DNA from: an uncultured Tissierellia bacterium
GTDB taxonomy: Bacteria; Bacillota; Clostridia; Tissierellales; Peptoniphilaceae
Length of the DNA stretch: 50,941 nt
Reading direction: 5' to 3'
Assembly (NCBI GenBank): GCA_902488465.1
Contig: CABTWE010000005.1
Location: 1 to 50,941, forward strand
Translations under genes and position numbers: made by a program
In this document: positions 17,754-25,922 of the stretch, one piece after another
Numbering within the stretch: the stretch's first letter is position 1
Layout of the letters: the number at the start of each line of letters is the position of its first letter
The notes under the pieces: model-generated
The model's input: only the letters and a program-made list of their open reading frames with translations
Told to the model about the DNA's origin: nothing
Databases searched by the model: none

Positions 17754-17775
17754 ACGGACCATATTTACGGTCCGT
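17754..17775 (-). terminator. Terminator of the isochorismatase-family gene
   Basis: Hairpin ACGGACC / GGTCCGT with an eight-base loop, followed on the minus strand by ATTTTATT. Confidence 0.75.
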
Positions 17776-17782
17776 TTATATA

Positions 17783-18328
17783 TTATTTTATCAACGCTTT
17801 TGCTTCTTTGAAGCAAGGATGCTTTGCACACTTAAGAATGTCAAAGAGTAAAAGTTCAAAATTAATTATATATGCACCCATATCGCGCAAAAGTTCTACA
17901 CCATTATTTTTATTTTCCAATGTTCTTGATGTTATCGCATCATCGACCACAAAAACATTGTATCCTGCTTCAATCAAATCACGTCCTGTTTGAAATGCAC
18001 AAATATGTGCTTCTTGCCCAAACAAAACAATGTTTTTCTTTTCAAATTTGTCGATTACCTCTTTTATTTCAGGATTTAAATAACACGAAAACTCTGTTTT
18101 ATCAAGGGCTTTATCATCTTCCATTTTAAATTCTTCAATAAGCCCTCCTAACCCCTTCCTATACTGTGTTGTAAAGAGCTTTTCAACATCTACAATTTTT
18201 GAAAAGTCATACGCCTTTCTCGAAATATCGATAACTCTTGAATTTTCAAACATAGCAGGCATAAGTTTTTCCTGAAAATCTATAAACAAAAATAATGTAT
18301 CGTCTTTATTTAGATTAAATGTAGCCAT
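17783..18328 (-). CDS. Isochorismatase-family cysteine hydrolase
   Basis: A 181-residue cytoplasmic hydrolase. The Asp-Lys-Cys triad of the superfamily can be placed at Asp17 (FIDFQEKLMPAM), Lys77 (LDKTEFSC) and Cys110 (GQEAHICAFQT). The closest relatives by eye are the YcaC/ISOC1-like members, whose substrates are unknown. Nicotinamidase is another branch of the same superfamily, and the nearby pncB makes that role conceivable, but the metal-binding Asp-His-His set of PncA is not evident. AAGGAGG lies upstream and overlaps the stop of the HesB-like gene, so the two form an operon. Confidence 0.85.
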   Translation of the reverse strand: MATFNLNKDDTLFLFIDFQEKLMPAMFENSRVIDISRKAYDFSKIVDVEKLFTTQYRKGLGGLIEEFKMEDDKALDKTEFSCYLNPEIKEVIDKFEKKNIVLFGQEAHICAFQTGRDLIEAGYNVFVVDDAITSRTLENKNNGVELLRDMGAYIINFELLLFDILKCAKHPCFKEAKALIK

Positions 18329-18337
18329 ATAACCTCC

Positions 18338-18601
18338 TTATTGATAAACTTTAAAACCTCGTTTCAAACCACTTTTAATAAAGTCAACCTTAACTTCACC
18401 TTTCACGATTTCCAAAAGACTTTTTTCAACTAAAAATGTCAATTGTCCAATAGCAATTTTTTCATCGTTCTCTCTTTCTATGTCCGGGAGCACGCCAAGA
18501 CTCACTCCACATCATGAATAGCTTTGTATATATATTCTAACATTATTTGCATCAAGTTCGTTAAAACGTTCTTTTGCATTTTCTGTCAATTTAATATTCA
18601 A
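18338..18601 (-). CDS. HesB/IscA-like protein with in-frame TGA, probable selenoprotein
   Basis: Reading through one TGA (18512-18514, codon 30) gives 87 residues starting with a TTG that has GAGGTGG upstream. The product aligns by eye with HesB-like A-type Fe-S-cluster proteins: an N-terminal helix (TENAKERFNELD), the strand VRIYIQSYS, then U-CGVSLG at the place where relatives have the GYGUGGPRLG or GYGCGGPSFG motif, and the C-terminal VKVDFIKSGLKRGFKVY. The TGA falls on the Cys/Sec position of known HesB-like selenoproteins. A hairpin follows the TGA on the mRNA (GGAG 18508-18505 with CTCC 18490-18487, extended by ATGT/ACAT), a possible SECIS. Everything downstream of the TGA stays in frame and coupled to the next gene. 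A nonsense-mutated gene is the alternative. It is too short and interrupted to be found by ordinary ORF calling. Confidence 0.75.
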
Positions 18602-18622
18602 ATTTACCACCTCGTTTCATTT

Positions 18623-18647
18623 TTACCCAAAATTCAATAAAAAAAAC
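18623..18647 (-). promoter_or_regulatory. Possible sigma-B-like promoter of the HesB-like gene
   Basis: On the minus strand GTTTTT (18642-18647), 13 bases, then GGGTAA (18623-18628), close to the GTTTAW-N13-GGGWAW pattern. The upstream element coincides with the T tract of the clpB terminator, so the match may be partly accidental. Confidence 0.35.
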
Positions 18648-18675
18648 AAAAGGGTCACTCAAGTAACCCTTTTGT
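18641..18675 (-). terminator. clpB terminator
   Basis: Ten-base stem ACAAAAGGGT / ACCCTTTTGT with a ten-base loop, just after the clpB stop, followed by seven or eight T on the minus strand. Confidence 0.85.
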
Positions 18676-18678
18676 TAT

Positions 18679-21252
18679 CTATTTTTCTACTTCATAAGAA
18701 AGCTCATCATCTTTCACCCGAACAACGACTTCGTCTCCTTCTGAAATTTTTCCTTTTATTATTTGTTTAGCGAGTGCTGTTTCAACCGATGAAGAAATGT
18801 ATCTCTTAAGAGGTCTTGCTCCATATTCAGGAGTATAACTTCTATCAATAACATATTCTTTTGCTTCATCTGTAAATACAACCGTGATTCCTCTTTCCTC
18901 GAGTCTTTTATTTAATGAAGCGACTGATATGTCAATAATCTTCTTCATATTTTCCTTTGTAAGCGGTTTAAACATAACAATTCCATCTACTCTGTTTAAA
19001 AATTCCGGTCTGAATGAATTCCTCAAACTTTCCATAACATTTTTTTCCGCTTCAGGAACAATCTCTCCTTTATCATCAATTCCGTCAAGTAATATAGGAG
19101 AACCTATATTTGAAGTCATAATCAATATTGTATTTGTGAAATCAACCACACGACCACGGTTATCCGTCAAACGCCCGTCATCAAGTACTTGTAATAGCAG
19201 ATTGAAAACATCCGGATGAGCTTTTTCAATTTCGTCGAAAAGTACTACTGAATAAGGTCTTCTCCTTACAGCTTCAGTGAGTTGTCCACCTTCTTCATAG
19301 CCTACATATCCCGGAGGAGCACCGATTAAACGAGATACTGAGAACTTTTCCATATACTCGCTCATATCAATTCGGATCATATTTTTTTCGTCATCAAAAA
19401 GATATTCTGAAAGAGCTTTGGAAAGCTCTGTTTTACCTACCCCTGTAGGGCCGAGGAAAATAAAGCTACCAATCGGACGGTTTTTGTTTTGTAGACCAGC
19501 GCGGCTCCTTAAAATTGCATCAACAATTTCTTCGACCGCTTTGTCTTGTCCCACAACCCTCTTATGAAGTTCATCGTCAAGACCTAGCAACTTTTCTCTG
19601 TCTGTAGAAGTTAATTTTGCAACCGGAATACCTGTCCAACCGTTAACAACTTGTGCGATTGTTTCTTCAGTTACTTCCGTTGTTAAAATTTTGTCTTCTC
19701 CTGATTCTTCATTTAAATTCTTAAGCTCTTCCATAAGTTTAGGCAACTTGCCGAACTTTAGCTCCGAAGTTTTTTCAAGATCGTAGTTTCTTTCTGAAAG
19801 TTCAATTTCTGTCTTGACATCATCTATTTCTTTTTTAAGATTTTTTATCTTTTCAATACTACTTTTTTCTTCTTCCCACTTTTCTCTCAAAACTTCATAT
19901 TTTTTCTTTAATTCAGCTATCTCAGTTTCAATATTTTCAAGTCTCTTTTTAGATGCATCGTCCGTTTCTTTTTTTAATGCCTCTCGTTCGATTTCAAGTT
20001 GAAGAATTTTTCTTTCGTATTCATCAATCTCAACCGGACTTGAATCAATTTGCGTTCTAACAAGTGCCGAAGCTTCGTCCATCAAGTCAATAGCCTTATC
20101 CGGTAAAAATCTATCAGTGATATATCTGTCGCTCATTGTGGCAGCAGCTATAACTGCACTATCAGAAATTCTTATTCCATGATGAACTTCATATTTTTCC
20201 TTGAGCCCACGTAATATAGAAATAGTATCTTCAACAGAAGGTTCTCCTACATAAACTTTTTGGAACCTTCTTTCAAGTGCAGCATCTTTTTCAATATATT
20301 GACGATATTCGTCAAGCGTAGTCGCACCGATACAATGTATATCTCCTCTTGCCAGCATAGGTTTCAAAAGATTTCCTGCGTCCATAGCACCTTCCGTTTT
20401 GCCGGCGCCGACAATATTGTGAATCTCATCTATAAAGAGAATAATCTCTCCGTTCGACTTTTGCACTTCATTCAAAACACTCTTGAGTCTTTCTTCAAAT
20501 TCTCCTCTATACTTTGCACCGGCAATAAGTGCACCCATATCAAGTTCATAAATAATCTTATCTCTAAGCCCGGTCGGCACATCATTTTTTACTATTCTTT
20601 GTGCAAGCCCCTCAACAATTGCCGTCTTTCCAACACCCGGCTCACCTATTAGAACCGGATTATTCTTTGTACGTCTTGATAATATTCTTATTACATCTCT
20701 AATTTCTTCATCTCTACCAATGACCGGATCCATCTTGCCCTCTTTTGCAAGTCCAACCAAATCTCTACCGAAACGGTTTAAAGCATCAAGGGTTGATTCA
20801 GGATTATCCGTATTTATATTTTGATTACCTCTAATATTCATAAGCACCTCCATAACTTTATTTTTTTCTATACCATACTTATTAAAAATATTTTTTAAAT
20901 CTCCCGGATTGTCTAGCATAGCAAGGAGCACATGTTCCAATGAAAGGTACTCATCTTTCATATCCGCACGCTTCTTGTCAGCCAAATTAATAATATCTTC
21001 TAAATCACGGGACATATAATTTTGTCCACCTGAAGTTTTAGGCATATTTTCTAATAACGACTTAGCATCGCCTAAAATCTCTGGCACGCTGATTCCCATT
21101 TTTGAAATCAACAGACTCATAACACTTTCTATACTAAGTGCAGAACAAAAAAGATGCACCGGTGTTACTGTCGCATTTCTGTACTCTTCTCTCAAGCGTA
21201 CCGCACCGTTTAATGCTTCCGCTGTTTTAACAGTATAATTTTTATCACTCAT
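18679..21252 (-). CDS. clpB: ATP-dependent disaggregase ClpB
   Basis: An 857-residue Hsp100 chaperone that, with DnaK, pulls proteins out of aggregates. It has an N-terminal Clp repeat domain (about 1-145), a first AAA+ domain with GEPGVGKTA near residue 200, a coiled-coil M domain rich in Lys/Glu (about 395-520) that distinguishes ClpB from ClpA/C, and a second AAA+ domain with GPTGVGKTE near 605. The start has GGGAGTG upstream. It follows the dnaJ-type gene by 22 bases and shares its CtsR-controlled promoter; clpB under CtsR is known from several Firmicutes. Confidence 0.96.
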   Translation of the reverse strand: MSDKNYTVKTAEALNGAVRLREEYRNATVTPVHLFCSALSIESVMSLLISKMGISVPEILGDAKSLLENMPKTSGGQNYMSRDLEDIINLADKKRADMKDEYLSLEHVLLAMLDNPGDLKNIFNKYGIEKNKVMEVLMNIRGNQNINTDNPESTLDALNRFGRDLVGLAKEGKMDPVIGRDEEIRDVIRILSRRTKNNPVLIGEPGVGKTAIVEGLAQRIVKNDVPTGLRDKIIYELDMGALIAGAKYRGEFEERLKSVLNEVQKSNGEIILFIDEIHNIVGAGKTEGAMDAGNLLKPMLARGDIHCIGATTLDEYRQYIEKDAALERRFQKVYVGEPSVEDTISILRGLKEKYEVHHGIRISDSAVIAAATMSDRYITDRFLPDKAIDLMDEASALVRTQIDSSPVEIDEYERKILQLEIEREALKKETDDASKKRLENIETEIAELKKKYEVLREKWEEEKSSIEKIKNLKKEIDDVKTEIELSERNYDLEKTSELKFGKLPKLMEELKNLNEESGEDKILTTEVTEETIAQVVNGWTGIPVAKLTSTDREKLLGLDDELHKRVVGQDKAVEEIVDAILRSRAGLQNKNRPIGSFIFLGPTGVGKTELSKALSEYLFDDEKNMIRIDMSEYMEKFSVSRLIGAPPGYVGYEEGGQLTEAVRRRPYSVVLFDEIEKAHPDVFNLLLQVLDDGRLTDNRGRVVDFTNTILIMTSNIGSPILLDGIDDKGEIVPEAEKNVMESLRNSFRPEFLNRVDGIVMFKPLTKENMKKIIDISVASLNKRLEERGITVVFTDEAKEYVIDRSYTPEYGARPLKRYISSSVETALAKQIIKGKISEGDEVVVRVKDDELSYEVEK

Positions 21253-21274
21253 TTAAATCACTCCCTTTAAAAAA

Positions 21275-22201
21275 CTATTTATTAAAACTTTCATATAAAG
21301 ACTTATACAAATTCTCCTGCTCTTCATTTAAGGTATCCGGATTTTTTATTTTCACTTTGAAAAATAAATCTCCTTTGTTGCCTTTCATATCTTGGAATCC
21401 TTTTGATTTTATCCTTATCTTCTTTCCTGACTCAATGTTTTTCGGTAGTTTTAATTTAATCTTTTTGCCTTCAACTTCAGCAACTTTTTCACCACCAAAA
21501 TAAGCTTCCCAAGGATACACTTCAAGATCACGAATAATATCAAGACCCTCTAGTTTTTCACCATTTCCAATAACATTTATCGAAAACAAAATATCTCTGT
21601 CAAGTCCCCATTTGGAACCTCTCACCTTAATTCTTTTGTTCGGCGTCATACCTCTAGGAACTTTTACATCTATATTATGATTTGTTCCATTTATATTAAG
21701 AGTAAGTTTTTTTGTGGTACCATTTTGAAGTTCTTCTATAGATAAATCCAAATTTGACTCATACGGTTCTCTTCTTTGTGTGCGTCTTCTACTTCCAAAC
21801 AAATCCGAGAATCCACCAAAACCTGAGTTTGAACTACTACTGCTTTCAGCACTAAAGTTGCTGCCATTAAAATTTCCCCCGAAAATCAAATTGAAGAAAT
21901 CTGAAAAGTCGCCGGCACCGCCACTACTGAAATGACTGAACCCGTATGAATTAGGATCGAAGTTTTGCCCACCTTGGAAATTGTAGTTGGAACCAAAGTT
22001 ATCGTATGTGCTTCTCTTTTTATCATCACTCAAAACTTCATAAGCTTCATTAATCTCTTTAAATTTCTTTTCAGCTTCCTCATCACCCGGATGCAAATCT
22101 GGGTGATATTGTTTCGCCAATTGGCGAAATTTTTTCTTTATTTCTTCTTTTGTCGCGCCTTTTTCAACGCCTAAAATTTTATAATAATCTTTATATTGCA
22201 T
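21275..22201 (-). CDS. DnaJ-type co-chaperone without zinc finger (CbpA-like)
   Basis: A 308-residue class B J-domain protein. The J domain spans residues 1-70 with the His33-Pro34-Asp35 tripeptide that stimulates DnaK. A Gly/Phe/Ser-rich linker runs from about 72 to 140, and the C-terminal client-binding domains follow (DLSIEELQNGTTKKL onward). The four CxxCxGxG repeats of true DnaJ are absent. GAGGTG sets the start. It is first in the operon with clpB, which suggests a dedicated partner for disaggregation. Confidence 0.93.
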   Translation of the reverse strand: MQYKDYYKILGVEKGATKEEIKKKFRQLAKQYHPDLHPGDEEAEKKFKEINEAYEVLSDDKKRSTYDNFGSNYNFQGGQNFDPNSYGFSHFSSGGAGDFSDFFNLIFGGNFNGSNFSAESSSSSNSGFGGFSDLFGSRRRTQRREPYESNLDLSIEELQNGTTKKLTLNINGTNHNIDVKVPRGMTPNKRIKVRGSKWGLDRDILFSINVIGNGEKLEGLDIIRDLEVYPWEAYFGGEKVAEVEGKKIKLKLPKNIESGKKIRIKSKGFQDMKGNKGDLFFKVKIKNPDTLNEEQENLYKSLYESFNK

Positions 22202-22243
22202 AAATTCACCTCAAAATAAAAAATTTATTTTTCGTCCAATTTG

Positions 22244-22260
22244 TTTGACCATCTTTGACC
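22244..22260 (-). promoter_or_regulatory. CtsR operator of the dnaJ-clpB operon
   Basis: On the minus strand the direct repeat GGTCAAA-GAT-GGTCAAA fits the CtsR consensus RGTCAAA-NAN-RGTCAAA at every defined position. It lies just downstream of the predicted transcription start, where CtsR binding would block initiation. ctsR itself is not in the window. Confidence 0.9.
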
Positions 22261-22270
22261 TATCAAATAT

Positions 22271-22295
22271 ATACCCGTATTATGCCATTTTAAAC
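22271..22295 (-). promoter_or_regulatory. Sigma-B-like promoter of dnaJ-clpB
   Basis: On the minus strand GTTTAA (22290-22295), a 13-base spacer and GGGTAT (22271-22276), identical to the core consensus of sigma-B promoters in Bacillus and relatives. No good sigma-A hexamers were found in this interval. Combined sigma-B and CtsR control is known for Bacillus clp genes. Confidence 0.6.
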
Positions 22296-22660
22296 ACTTT
22301 CATCTTAAAAAATTCTTAAGCAAAATTATTTGTTAATTTTTAGTAATATATTAATTATTTTTAATCGATTTATTTTTTAAATTATTACTTTTCTCGTATG
22401 TTTTTATAGATTTATATTAATTATTTTCTTTTATTTGTAATTTGATAGTCATAATAAAATTTTTATTATATGTCATAATCAATTATTTTTATTTTCTTTA
22501 GATTTTATAATTAAATTAGAAATATTCATTGTATTAAATTTAATATTTTGTAATTAATTTATAAATTTGTGGGTATATAATAAATACAGATAAAGAAATA
22601 CATAAAAATATTTCAGTTTCTTGTAATTTTAATAAATATGATAACTATATTTTATAATAT
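22296..22660. other. AT-rich divergent intergenic region
   Basis: No gene was recognised between the dnaJ-clpB promoter and the transglutaminase-like gene. A GGGTAT at 22571-22576 with AATTAA 13 bases upstream, and a TATAAT at 22653-22658, are candidate promoter elements for the plus-strand gene. The rest is almost pure A/T. Confidence 0.55.
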
Positions 22661-22693
22661 TTGTTCGATAAATACCAAAGAAAGGAAAAAAAT

Positions 22694-23785
22694 ATGTTAT
22701 ACAGGAATAATTTTTTAAAAAACATAATGATAATATTAACAGCAATGCTAATAATGCCAACTATGCAGGCGATTATAGTTGCTAAATCTAATACCAAAGA
22801 CAGTTTTAAAAATACTCATACAAATATAATGTATGATATTATAGGACCACCCCTCGGTAGCTATGATTTAAATCAAAACCCTCGCAAATTTGATTACATA
22901 GCCAACGATACAAATAAGCCAGAAATTCAAATAAACGGAATTTTTAGTGACACATATAATGGGATTAAAATTAATAGTACAAAAACTACAAACACAGAGA
23001 ATAAGATTAATCCAAAATACTTATCTCAATATAACGAACTTGTTAAAGCAACACAAAGACACGAAAAAAGTTATATTTTCCAATTATCGGAAATAAAAAA
23101 AGAATATTATAGTTCATTTATAAATGAAATTTGGAGTGCGTTAAGATCAGACGAAAACGTTCCAAAAAGCATTATTTTTAGAACGGTTACAGCAGAAGGT
23201 CCACTTCAAAGCGGATACTATAGAAATGTAAAAGTTAAATTTAACTTCGACTATACTGTAAGTCTCGAAAAAGAAAACCACTACAAACAAGTTGTTAAGA
23301 ATATAGTTTCTACTTTCCCAAAAAATATTACAGATGATAAAAAAGTAGAATTGATAAATAAATATATCGTTGAGCATGCCCAATATGCATATAACGAGGT
23401 AAATGCCGGAGTTAATACTCTTGCAAACGGCCTCGACATCAACTCGCCATATGCAATCCTCGAAAGCGGTAAGGGCGTATGCGGAGCATATTCCGCACTA
23501 TTCCAAATGATGGCAAAAGAATCCGGATTGGAATCGAAAGTCGTTGTTGGAACTTCATACTCATATAACAATTGGGGTTCACACGCATGGAACATCGTTA
23601 AAGTAAATGACGAATGGTACCACGTTGACACCACATGGAACGACGTAGCAAACAACGGAAATTACGGTTACTTGATGATCGGTGCAACTGAAATTGCAAA
23701 AAATCATAAATGGGATCAAAACTTATACCCACAAACATCTATTGCCGGATTCAGTAATAAGAGCTACGCACTAAAAAACTTATAG
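22694..23785 (+). CDS. Secreted transglutaminase-like (kyphoscoliosis peptidase type) protein
   Basis: A 363-residue protein with a signal peptide: basic MLYRNNFLKN, then a hydrophobic stretch to about residue 30. The C-terminal third is a transglutaminase-like cysteine-peptidase domain with Cys263 (GKGVCGAYSALFQ), His298 (GSHAWNIVKV) and Asp312 (WYHVDTTWND), preceded by the helix around YIVEHAQYAYNE. Residues 31-190 match no domain I recognise. The ATG at 22694 has GGA upstream and is preferred over a TTG-type extension to 22661. The first half is much more AT-rich than the domain-coding second half. Secreted members of this family in Firmicutes act at the cell surface, but no substrate is indicated here. 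Confidence 0.85.
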   Translation: MLYRNNFLKNIMIILTAMLIMPTMQAIIVAKSNTKDSFKNTHTNIMYDIIGPPLGSYDLNQNPRKFDYIANDTNKPEIQINGIFSDTYNGIKINSTKTTNTENKINPKYLSQYNELVKATQRHEKSYIFQLSEIKKEYYSSFINEIWSALRSDENVPKSIIFRTVTAEGPLQSGYYRNVKVKFNFDYTVSLEKENHYKQVVKNIVSTFPKNITDDKKVELINKYIVEHAQYAYNEVNAGVNTLANGLDINSPYAILESGKGVCGAYSALFQMMAKESGLESKVVVGTSYSYNNWGSHAWNIVKVNDEWYHVDTTWNDVANNGNYGYLMIGATEIAKNHKWDQNLYPQTSIAGFSNKSYALKNL

Positions 23786-23818
23786 CATTCTCCTTTCGTT
23801 AGTAAATTTATATAAATG

Positions 23819-23854
23819 AAAAAGATGCACAGACTGTTCACTGTGCATCTTTTT
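23819..23854 (+). terminator. Terminator of the transglutaminase-like gene
   Basis: Stem AAAGATGCACAG / CTGTGCATCTTT (23821-23832 with 23841-23852) followed by a T run. Confidence 0.9.
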
Positions 23855-24685
23855 TATTTATATAAAGAGCTTTTTATATTAAATAATAAAGAATATTATT
23901 TAAAGCTTTCACTTTTTTATTCTTATTAAAAACATTTTTTGTATACTTATATTATAATATGCCTAAAACCCTTTATTAAATATAATAACATTATATACTT
24001 TACTAAAAAATATATTGATTCTCTTTTTTTACTTAATTATAATATCTATTTTTCCTGTTCTAGATTTATTCTTAATAGCAAAATTTTTTATATAAAGTTT
24101 AATTTCTTATTTTTCATTATTTCAATATACTTATTTTGTTTTCTATAAACAAGCTAATAATAAGATTTTTAGAAATTTTTTATCTTATAATTAAATTTTA
24201 TTTTCTTACCATAAAATATAATATATAATTTGTTCATTTCATACGTATCTGTTTTTAATGCATATAATTATACCATTTTTATTTTTAATGTAATAGTAAC
24301 CCATAATATTTTTTTATATTTTAATAATATTCAAATTTTAAAATCTATTATAAAGTATCTCTTAATACTTATGTATTTTTATTAATTTAAACTCTTCTAT
24401 TCACATATTTATATATAATATAATAAAAAAAGTATTTAAGAATCGCTTATTCACTTTATATATAAATTTCTTTCTATCTCATTTCTAAATAAAGATTATA
24501 AAAATAGTCTTTTAATTATATCCTAAATTTATTTATATCAATATAAAAAGTTTTAATCCAATATTTTATAATTGCTTTTTAATTTTTATTTTATATAAAC
24601 TAAATCTTATCTAATAAGTTTAAAAGGAATTTTTAGCATGTGTATTCATAATATTCTCTCATATTCCATAATTTATAATACAAAA
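23855..24685. other. Gene-free, extremely AT-rich stretch of about 830 bases
   Basis: G and C are nearly absent for long runs. A 69-codon frame at 23939-24148 on plus encodes only Ile/Phe/Leu/Tyr/Lys-rich sequence expected from A/T-biased DNA and has no ribosome-binding site. No RNA gene, repeat family or pseudogene could be recognised. Confidence 0.6.
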
Positions 24686-24709
24686 AAACGGAAGATAAAT
24701 CTTCCGTTT
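24686..24709 (-). terminator. Terminator of the CofE-like gene
   Basis: Eleven-base stem AAACGGAAGAT / ATCTTCCGTTT with a two-base gap, followed by T-rich sequence on the minus strand. Confidence 0.8.
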
Positions 24710-24715
24710 AAATTT

Positions 24716-25912
24716 TTATTCAGTTGCAAGGTTGTCAAAGTATCCTTGAATCAAAATGATTGGTGTTCCTTTGTCCCCTGAACCACTTGTAAGGTCGCAC
24801 AAGCTTCCAATCAAGTCGGTCAATTTTCTTGGAGTTGTTCCAAGCTTTTCATTTTCATTGTGGACCACATCCTCATCATACTTATGTTTGATCTTTTCGA
24901 GGATTGCATTGTTCAATTCTTCACCTTTTAAATCCTTGAAATCATTATCAGCCAAGTATTTTAATTTAAGTTCATTTGGAACACCTTCCAAACCTTTTGT
25001 ATAGCCAGGGCTTACTACAGGGTCTGCAAGTTCCCAAATTTGTCCTACAGAGTCTTTGAACGCACCGTCACCATAAACAAGTACTTCAATATTTTTTCCT
25101 GTTGCTTCTTTAAATCTACTTTGTAAATCATTCGCAAATTTAAATGAATCACGTGGGAACAATTTTACACTATCCTCTGTTGATTTGTTTGCACCAAGAA
25201 TACCATATTCTTTGTTGTATCCGCTTTCTCCAACAGGTTCGTTTAAAACATCTTCTATGTTATAAACAAGTGCTCCTGCATCTTTCAAAATCTTTTTAGT
25301 ACGCTTTCTTGAGTGGATGTCAGCTGTTAAAACCTTATTTGTGTATTTTAAAATATGAAGAGGATCGTTTGAGAAAATAATTTCGCATTCAGCACCTTCA
25401 GATTCAATCAAATCTCTGTAAAATTCAACATAATCTACATGTGTAAACGGGTGATAATTCTTTCCAAACTTGTCTCTGTATTCTTTTTCTGTCATAAGTT
25501 GACTTAAATCTTTCATTCCGGCTTCGTCTAATTGTTCCAAAGTTAAAAGATGGTTTCCAACTTCGTCAGCAGGATATGAGAGCATAAGAGTTATTTTCTT
25601 GGCTCCTTTTGCAATACCTTTTAGACAAACAGAAAATCTATTTCTACTTAAAATCGGGAAGATAAGTCCAATGTGGTCTCCGCCGAATTTCTTTCTAATA
25701 TCCTCACCGATTTCATCAGTGTTTGCATAGTTACCTTGACTTCTTGCAAGTACAGCTTCTGTAACACCGATAACGTCTCTATCATGTATAGGTATATTTT
25801 CACTTGCAACAGCATCCATTACTGAGTTTACAACAATCTCAGCAAGGTTGTCGCCTTTTTTAATAATTTTTGTTCTAATTCCGCGTGAAACAGTTCCAAT
25901 AAATCTTGACAT
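24716..25912 (-). CDS. CofE-like (coenzyme F420-0:L-glutamate ligase family) protein
   Basis: A 398-residue protein with the CofE-family core: RTKIIKKGDNLAEIV near the N-terminus, DVIGVTEAVLARSQG, GLIFPILSRNRFSVCLKGIAKG, and the later VLVYGDGAFKDSVGQIWELADP and PGYTKGLEGVPNELKLKY segments. True CofE adds glutamate to F420-0 in methanogens and actinobacteria. The protein here is longer (398 against about 250), and no other F420 genes are in view, so it more likely ligates an amino acid to another acceptor. It lies ten bases after the 5-formyl-THF cycloligase gene, which suggests, without proof, a folate-related substrate such as glutamylation. GGAGGG sets the start. Confidence 0.75.
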   Translation of the reverse strand: MSRFIGTVSRGIRTKIIKKGDNLAEIVVNSVMDAVASENIPIHDRDVIGVTEAVLARSQGNYANTDEIGEDIRKKFGGDHIGLIFPILSRNRFSVCLKGIAKGAKKITLMLSYPADEVGNHLLTLEQLDEAGMKDLSQLMTEKEYRDKFGKNYHPFTHVDYVEFYRDLIESEGAECEIIFSNDPLHILKYTNKVLTADIHSRKRTKKILKDAGALVYNIEDVLNEPVGESGYNKEYGILGANKSTEDSVKLFPRDSFKFANDLQSRFKEATGKNIEVLVYGDGAFKDSVGQIWELADPVVSPGYTKGLEGVPNELKLKYLADNDFKDLKGEELNNAILEKIKHKYDEDVVHNENEKLGTTPRKLTDLIGSLCDLTSGSGDKGTPIILIQGYFDNLATE

Positions 25913-25922
25913 ATTCCCTCCA

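Noticed and set aside
18512..18514. TGA read as tryptophan (alternative code)
   Set aside because: Trp codons elsewhere in the window are TGG, TGA is used as stop at gene ends (for example pncB), and a Trp at this family position is not expected.
18573..18620. Nine-codon ATG frame overlapping the HesB-like gene start
   Set aside because: No ribosome-binding site; it overlaps the Shine-Dalgarno of the TTG start.
23939..24148. 69-codon hydrophobic frame in the AT-rich gap
   Set aside because: Residue content (Ile, Phe, Tyr, Lys, Leu) is what A/T bias alone would produce; no Shine-Dalgarno.
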